Below the pieces are notes generated by a model. That model ran no database searches and was not told the origin of the DNA. It worked only from the letters and a program-made list of their open reading frames with translations. A stretch of DNA of 8,743 nucleotides, from NCBI GenBank assembly GCA_019594025.1, contig JAFDUB010000072.1:1-8743 (forward strand), written 5' to 3'. This DNA comes from Thermoplasmata archaeon. GTDB taxonomy: Archaea; Thermoplasmatota; Thermoplasmata; Halarchaeoplasmatales; Halarchaeoplasmataceae. Positions 6,989-8,743 of this stretch are shown here, in pieces (within the stretch, counting starts at the first letter, position 1; every line of letters starts with the position of its first letter). Both the position numbers and the translations under genes were made by a program.

Positions 6989-7359
6989 ACAACTCCCTCC
7001 CAATTCTCAAGTAAGAAATCAACAGTTTCGTCCATGGTTGCTAATACCTCGGCAAAATTCTCTCTGGTATGGGTTCTCAGAACCATTATATGCTGTGAGT
7101 CCATTTTTTTTATGACAGTGTCCCCATCGTTGGATCTCATAACGATTCTATTCGGTTTTTGTTTTTTAAGATGTTCATTTGCCGTGTTGGCGGCACCATA
7201 GATAGTGGCGGCCATTATACCGAAGGTCTCCAGGCTTAACGAACCTACGTTACCCACGCTAGCTACGATATCCCCGTTCTTTCGTGTCAGCATGCACAGT
7301 TCTACCTCCGGCATGCCTTCCAACTTTTTCATTGCGTCTAGGACAACTGCTATTGACAT
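6982..7359 (-). CDS. Roadblock/LC7 domain protein (MglB-like)
   Basis: The 125 residues form a single Roadblock/LC7 domain: an N-terminal helix (VVLDAMKKLEGM), a strand pair VELCMLTRKNGDIVASVG, a central helix (SLETFGIMAATIYGAANTANEHL), then IVMRSNDGDTVIKKM and IMVLRTHT strands and a final helix. These dimeric proteins usually regulate small Ras-like GTPases (MglB with MglA) or act as scaffolds on membranes. No GTPase gene is visible here. Instead the stop codon overlaps the start of a RecA/KaiC-like ATPase, so the ATPase is a candidate partner (inference). The ATG at 7359 is preceded by GGTGG, a partial SD, and by a minus-strand TATA-like box. It is the first gene of an apparent three-gene minus-strand unit. 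The family call is confident; the target is unknown. Confidence 0.9.
   Translation of the reverse strand: MSIAVVLDAMKKLEGMPEVELCMLTRKNGDIVASVGNVGSLSLETFGIMAATIYGAANTANEHLKKQKPNRIVMRSNDGDTVIKKMDSQHIMVLRTHTRENFAEVLATMDETVDFLLENWEGVVW
6995..7001 (-). promoter_or_regulatory. Shine-Dalgarno site deciding the ATPase start
   Basis: On the minus strand GGGAGGG (7001-6995) lies inside the end of the LC7 gene. It places a GGAGG core 7 bases before the ATG at 6988. That start is preferred over the in-frame TTG at 7003, which would overlap the SD. The arrangement fits termination-reinitiation coupling between the LC7 and ATPase genes. Confidence 0.75.
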
Positions 7360-7383
7360 GTATTTACCACCACTAAATCATAC

Positions 7384-7393
7384 CTATATAACC
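7384..7393 (-). promoter_or_regulatory. TATA-like promoter element for the LC7-ATPase-zinc ribbon unit
   Basis: The minus strand reads GGTTATATAG across this stretch. The centre lies about 29 bases before the ATG at 7359, so the predicted transcript start is about 4 bases before the start codon, giving a leaderless or nearly leaderless mRNA. It is the only clear TATA candidate upstream of the three minus-strand genes. Confidence 0.5.
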
Positions 7394-7437
7394 TACAATG
7401 TAAAATAACTTTTCATAAAAAAAGCTTTACGGTGGAA

Positions 7438-7447
7438 AAAAATATAA
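7438..7447 (+). promoter_or_regulatory. TATA-like promoter element for the GAF-ogg pair
   Basis: AAAATATAAC follows the purine-rich GGTGGAAA, a plausible BRE. The predicted transcript start about 25 bases downstream falls near 7467. That excludes the TTG at 7455 as a start and leaves a leader of about 20 bases before the TTG at 7488. Confidence 0.5.
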
Positions 7448-7475
7448 CTAGGAATTGTATTTTACGTTAAACCAA

Positions 7476-7483
7476 GGATGTGA
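7476..7483 (+). promoter_or_regulatory. Shine-Dalgarno site deciding the GAF gene start
   Basis: GGATGTGA differs by one base from the ideal archaeal GGAGGTGA and ends 4 bases before the TTG at 7488. It supports TTG-7488 rather than TTG-7455 as the start. The ATG inside the site is followed at once by TGA and cannot start the gene. Confidence 0.6.
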
Positions 7484-7487
7484 GAAA

Positions 7488-7928
7488 TTGAACGAGGACG
7501 ACCAAAACCTACTAGAAAAGCTGAAAGGGGTTCTTGAGGAAGACGGATTAGACGAGGTATGCCGAACCCTGTACGATAATAAAGAGCACTACGATTGGGT
7601 GGGGATCTATTTTGTTGAGGATGGTGAAAAACTGGTACTGGAACCCTTTAAGGGTAAAAAAACCATACACACCGAAATTCCATTCGGTAGCGGTGTTTGT
7701 GGGCGGGTGGCTATGGAGGGTAAAACGATAATTGTCGACGATGTGTGCAAGGAAAACGAATATCTATCATGCAGTCCACATGTAAAGTCTGAGATCGTAG
7801 TACCTATATATAAAGAGAACGAGTTTGTTGCCGAGATCGACATAGATTCAAACACCGAGAACGCTTTCAGCGAAGAGGATAAAATACTATTGGAAAACAT
7901 CGCAGTAATGATCGGAAGTGTGATATAG
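7488..7928 (+). CDS. GAF-domain protein related to free methionine-R-sulfoxide reductase
   Basis: From the TTG at 7488 the protein has 146 residues and forms one GAF domain. The WVGIYFV...LVLEPF opening, PFGSGVCGRVA, TIIVDDV, SCSPHVKSEIVVPI and the close IDIDSNTENAFSEEDKILLENIA follow the layout of the free methionine-R-sulfoxide reductase (fRMsr) group, which reduces free Met-R-sulfoxide using three cysteines. Here the cysteine in GVCG (C71) and that in LSC before SEIVVPI (C95) are kept. The third, about 10 residues before GVCG, is a histidine (H61). An extra cysteine sits at C87 (DVC). It could be a reductase with a rewired cysteine set or a redox- or ligand-sensing GAF protein; sequence cannot separate these. 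The stop abuts the start of ogg, so the two are almost certainly one transcript. Confidence 0.85.
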   Translation: MNEDDQNLLEKLKGVLEEDGLDEVCRTLYDNKEHYDWVGIYFVEDGEKLVLEPFKGKKTIHTEIPFGSGVCGRVAMEGKTIIVDDVCKENEYLSCSPHVKSEIVVPIYKENEFVAEIDIDSNTENAFSEEDKILLENIAVMIGSVI

Positions 7929-8564
7929 TTGGATGAAGGTGTGGAGGAGCTTCGTACGCTTTACAGTGAAGTGAAGGGAAAGATACGTGAAAGAATAGAA
8001 GATTTTAAAGAATGTGAAGACACGGAACGATACTTCGAGGAACTCACCTTCTGTTTGTTCACACCTCAGTCCAAGGCAAAAAGCTGCTGGGAGTCGGTAA
8101 AAGGTTTAAAGGAATCCGGACTCTTGAAAGATGGTTGTAGTGATGAGATCTCGGATGAGATAAATAAAGTCCGATTTCGTAACAATAAAGCCAGGTATTT
8201 GGTGGAAGCTAGGGATAAATTTGGGTGCGATGGCAAGGCAATCAAAGCAAAGATCGATAAGATGGAAAGTATCGAAAAGACTAGAGAATGGTTGGTCCAG
8301 AATGTTAAAGGTTTAGGATATAAAGAAGCTAGTCATTACTTGAGAAACATAGGTTTAGGAGAAGATCTAGCTATACTGGACCGACATATCCTGCGTAACC
8401 TTGAAAAATTCGATGTCATAGAAGAAGTTCCCGCTAATCTAACACCTTCGAAGTACTTGGAGATCGAGGATAAGATGAAACAATTTTCAAAGGAAATCGG
8501 GATCCCCCTAAACCATCTAGACCTGCTCCTGTGGTACAAAGAAACCGGTGAGATATTCAAGTAA
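7929..8564 (+). CDS. ogg: archaeal type-2 8-oxoguanine DNA glycosylase/AP lyase (Ogg2)
   Basis: This enzyme excises 8-oxoguanine from DNA and cleaves the resulting abasic site by beta-elimination. The 211 residues match the Ogg2 family, which is shorter than eukaryotic OGG1. The helix-hairpin-helix segment VKGLGYKEASHYLRNIG carries the Schiff-base lysine K132. ILDRHIL holds the catalytic aspartate D151. The C-terminus LDLLLWYKETGEIFK is typical of the family, whose last residues contribute to recognition of 8-oxoG. The TTG start at 7929 directly follows the TAG of the GAF gene, with GTGAT (7920-7924) as a short SD. A GTG at 7941 is an alternative that would remove four residues. The tandem with an fRMsr-like gene suggests joint expression against oxidative damage. 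Its last 8 bases overlap the convergent small membrane gene. Confidence 0.95.
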   Translation: MDEGVEELRTLYSEVKGKIRERIEDFKECEDTERYFEELTFCLFTPQSKAKSCWESVKGLKESGLLKDGCSDEISDEINKVRFRNNKARYLVEARDKFGCDGKAIKAKIDKMESIEKTREWLVQNVKGLGYKEASHYLRNIGLGEDLAILDRHILRNLEKFDVIEEVPANLTPSKYLEIEDKMKQFSKEIGIPLNHLDLLLWYKETGEIFK

Positions 8565-8733
8565 ACTTTCTATTTTGATCTTTCCATTTCTTGGGCCACA
8601 ATAAGTAAACACCGACGGCTATTATGGCGATGGGGCCAAGGTAACCCCGTAAATTTACTATGCCGGCCCGATCCAGAGCCATAAATACACCCACTATTAT
8701 GAGTAGGATGCCTATCAAGTTCCGTCCGTTCAT
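8557..8733 (-). CDS. small two-helix membrane protein (LiaF/DUF5668-like TM unit), possibly incomplete at window edge
   Basis: A minus-strand frame runs from an ATG at 8733 to a TGA at 8557-8559 and encodes 58 residues. It has two hydrophobic helices: NLIGILLIIVGVFMAL (about 5-20) and LGPIAIIAVGVYLLW (about 32-46), joined by a short DRAGIVNLRGY loop and ending in a basic tail (PKKWKDQNRK). The pattern of helix, GVxxALD, short loop and P-rich second helix resembles the membrane unit found in LiaI/LiaF-like and DUF5668 proteins. That link is by eye and tentative. The three codons upstream of the ATG remain open to the window edge, so the true start may lie outside. It is convergent with ogg and overlaps its end by 8 bases. 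No function can be assigned. Confidence 0.65.
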   Translation of the reverse strand: MNGRNLIGILLIIVGVFMALDRAGIVNLRGYLGPIAIIAVGVYLLWPKKWKDQNRKFT

Positions 8734-8743
8734 CGGTTGATTA

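Noticed and set aside
7421..7428. Palindrome AAAGCTTT in the divergent promoter region
   Set aside because: It is short and AT-rich with no second copy, so chance is likely.
7455..7487. TTG at 7455 as the start of the GAF gene
   Set aside because: It would lie upstream of the predicted transcript start, and the near-perfect SD at 7476-7483 points to TTG-7488.
8565..8580. T-containing stretch after ogg as a terminator
   Set aside because: The T runs are short and interrupted, and the bases encode the end of the convergent small membrane protein.

Overview
The window looks like a chromosomal segment from a euryarchaeon. The gene set is archaeal throughout: a UPF0200-type kinase, a two-ring Cdc48/VAT AAA+ ATPase, a small PRC-barrel protein, KsgA/Dim1, a RecA/KaiC-superfamily ATPase with a Roadblock/LC7 partner, and an archaeal type-2 8-oxoguanine glycosylase (Ogg2). 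Promoters look archaeal (TATA boxes with short leaders), TTG starts are frequent, and AGA/AGG and ATA codons are common. A Thermoplasmatota-like source is my best guess, but the sequence alone does not prove it. I see no mobile elements, CRISPR arrays, tRNA or rRNA genes, and no clear sign of horizontal transfer. All genes are tightly packed and no gap reaches 300 bases.

Left part (1-4438), plus strand. The 3' end of a UPF0200 gene is followed by a three-helix membrane protein with a predicted extracellular beta-sandwich domain. Next come cdc48, with its own TATA-like box and a C-terminal HbYX-type tail suggesting a proteasome partner; a PRC-barrel gene 32 bases downstream with a strong ribosome binding site; and ksgA. 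Together these point to protein quality control, a possible cell-division or ribosome-associated PRC-barrel factor, and ribosome maturation.

Centre (4439-7359), minus strand. Three genes run in one direction: a Roadblock/LC7 protein, a two-domain RecA/KaiC-like ATPase overlapping it by 7 bases, and 48 bases later a membrane-anchored protein with helical repeats and three evenly spaced zinc ribbons. I read this as a candidate signalling or positioning module. It is the most likely undescribed system in the window.

Right part (7360-8743). A divergent promoter region of about 128 bases separates the LC7 gene from a plus-strand pair. The first gene encodes a GAF-domain protein resembling free methionine-R-sulfoxide reductase and the second encodes Ogg2; they abut with no spacing, which suggests a two-gene oxidative-damage response unit. 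A short convergent gene for a 58-residue, two-helix membrane protein overlaps the end of ogg by 8 bases and lies at the window edge.
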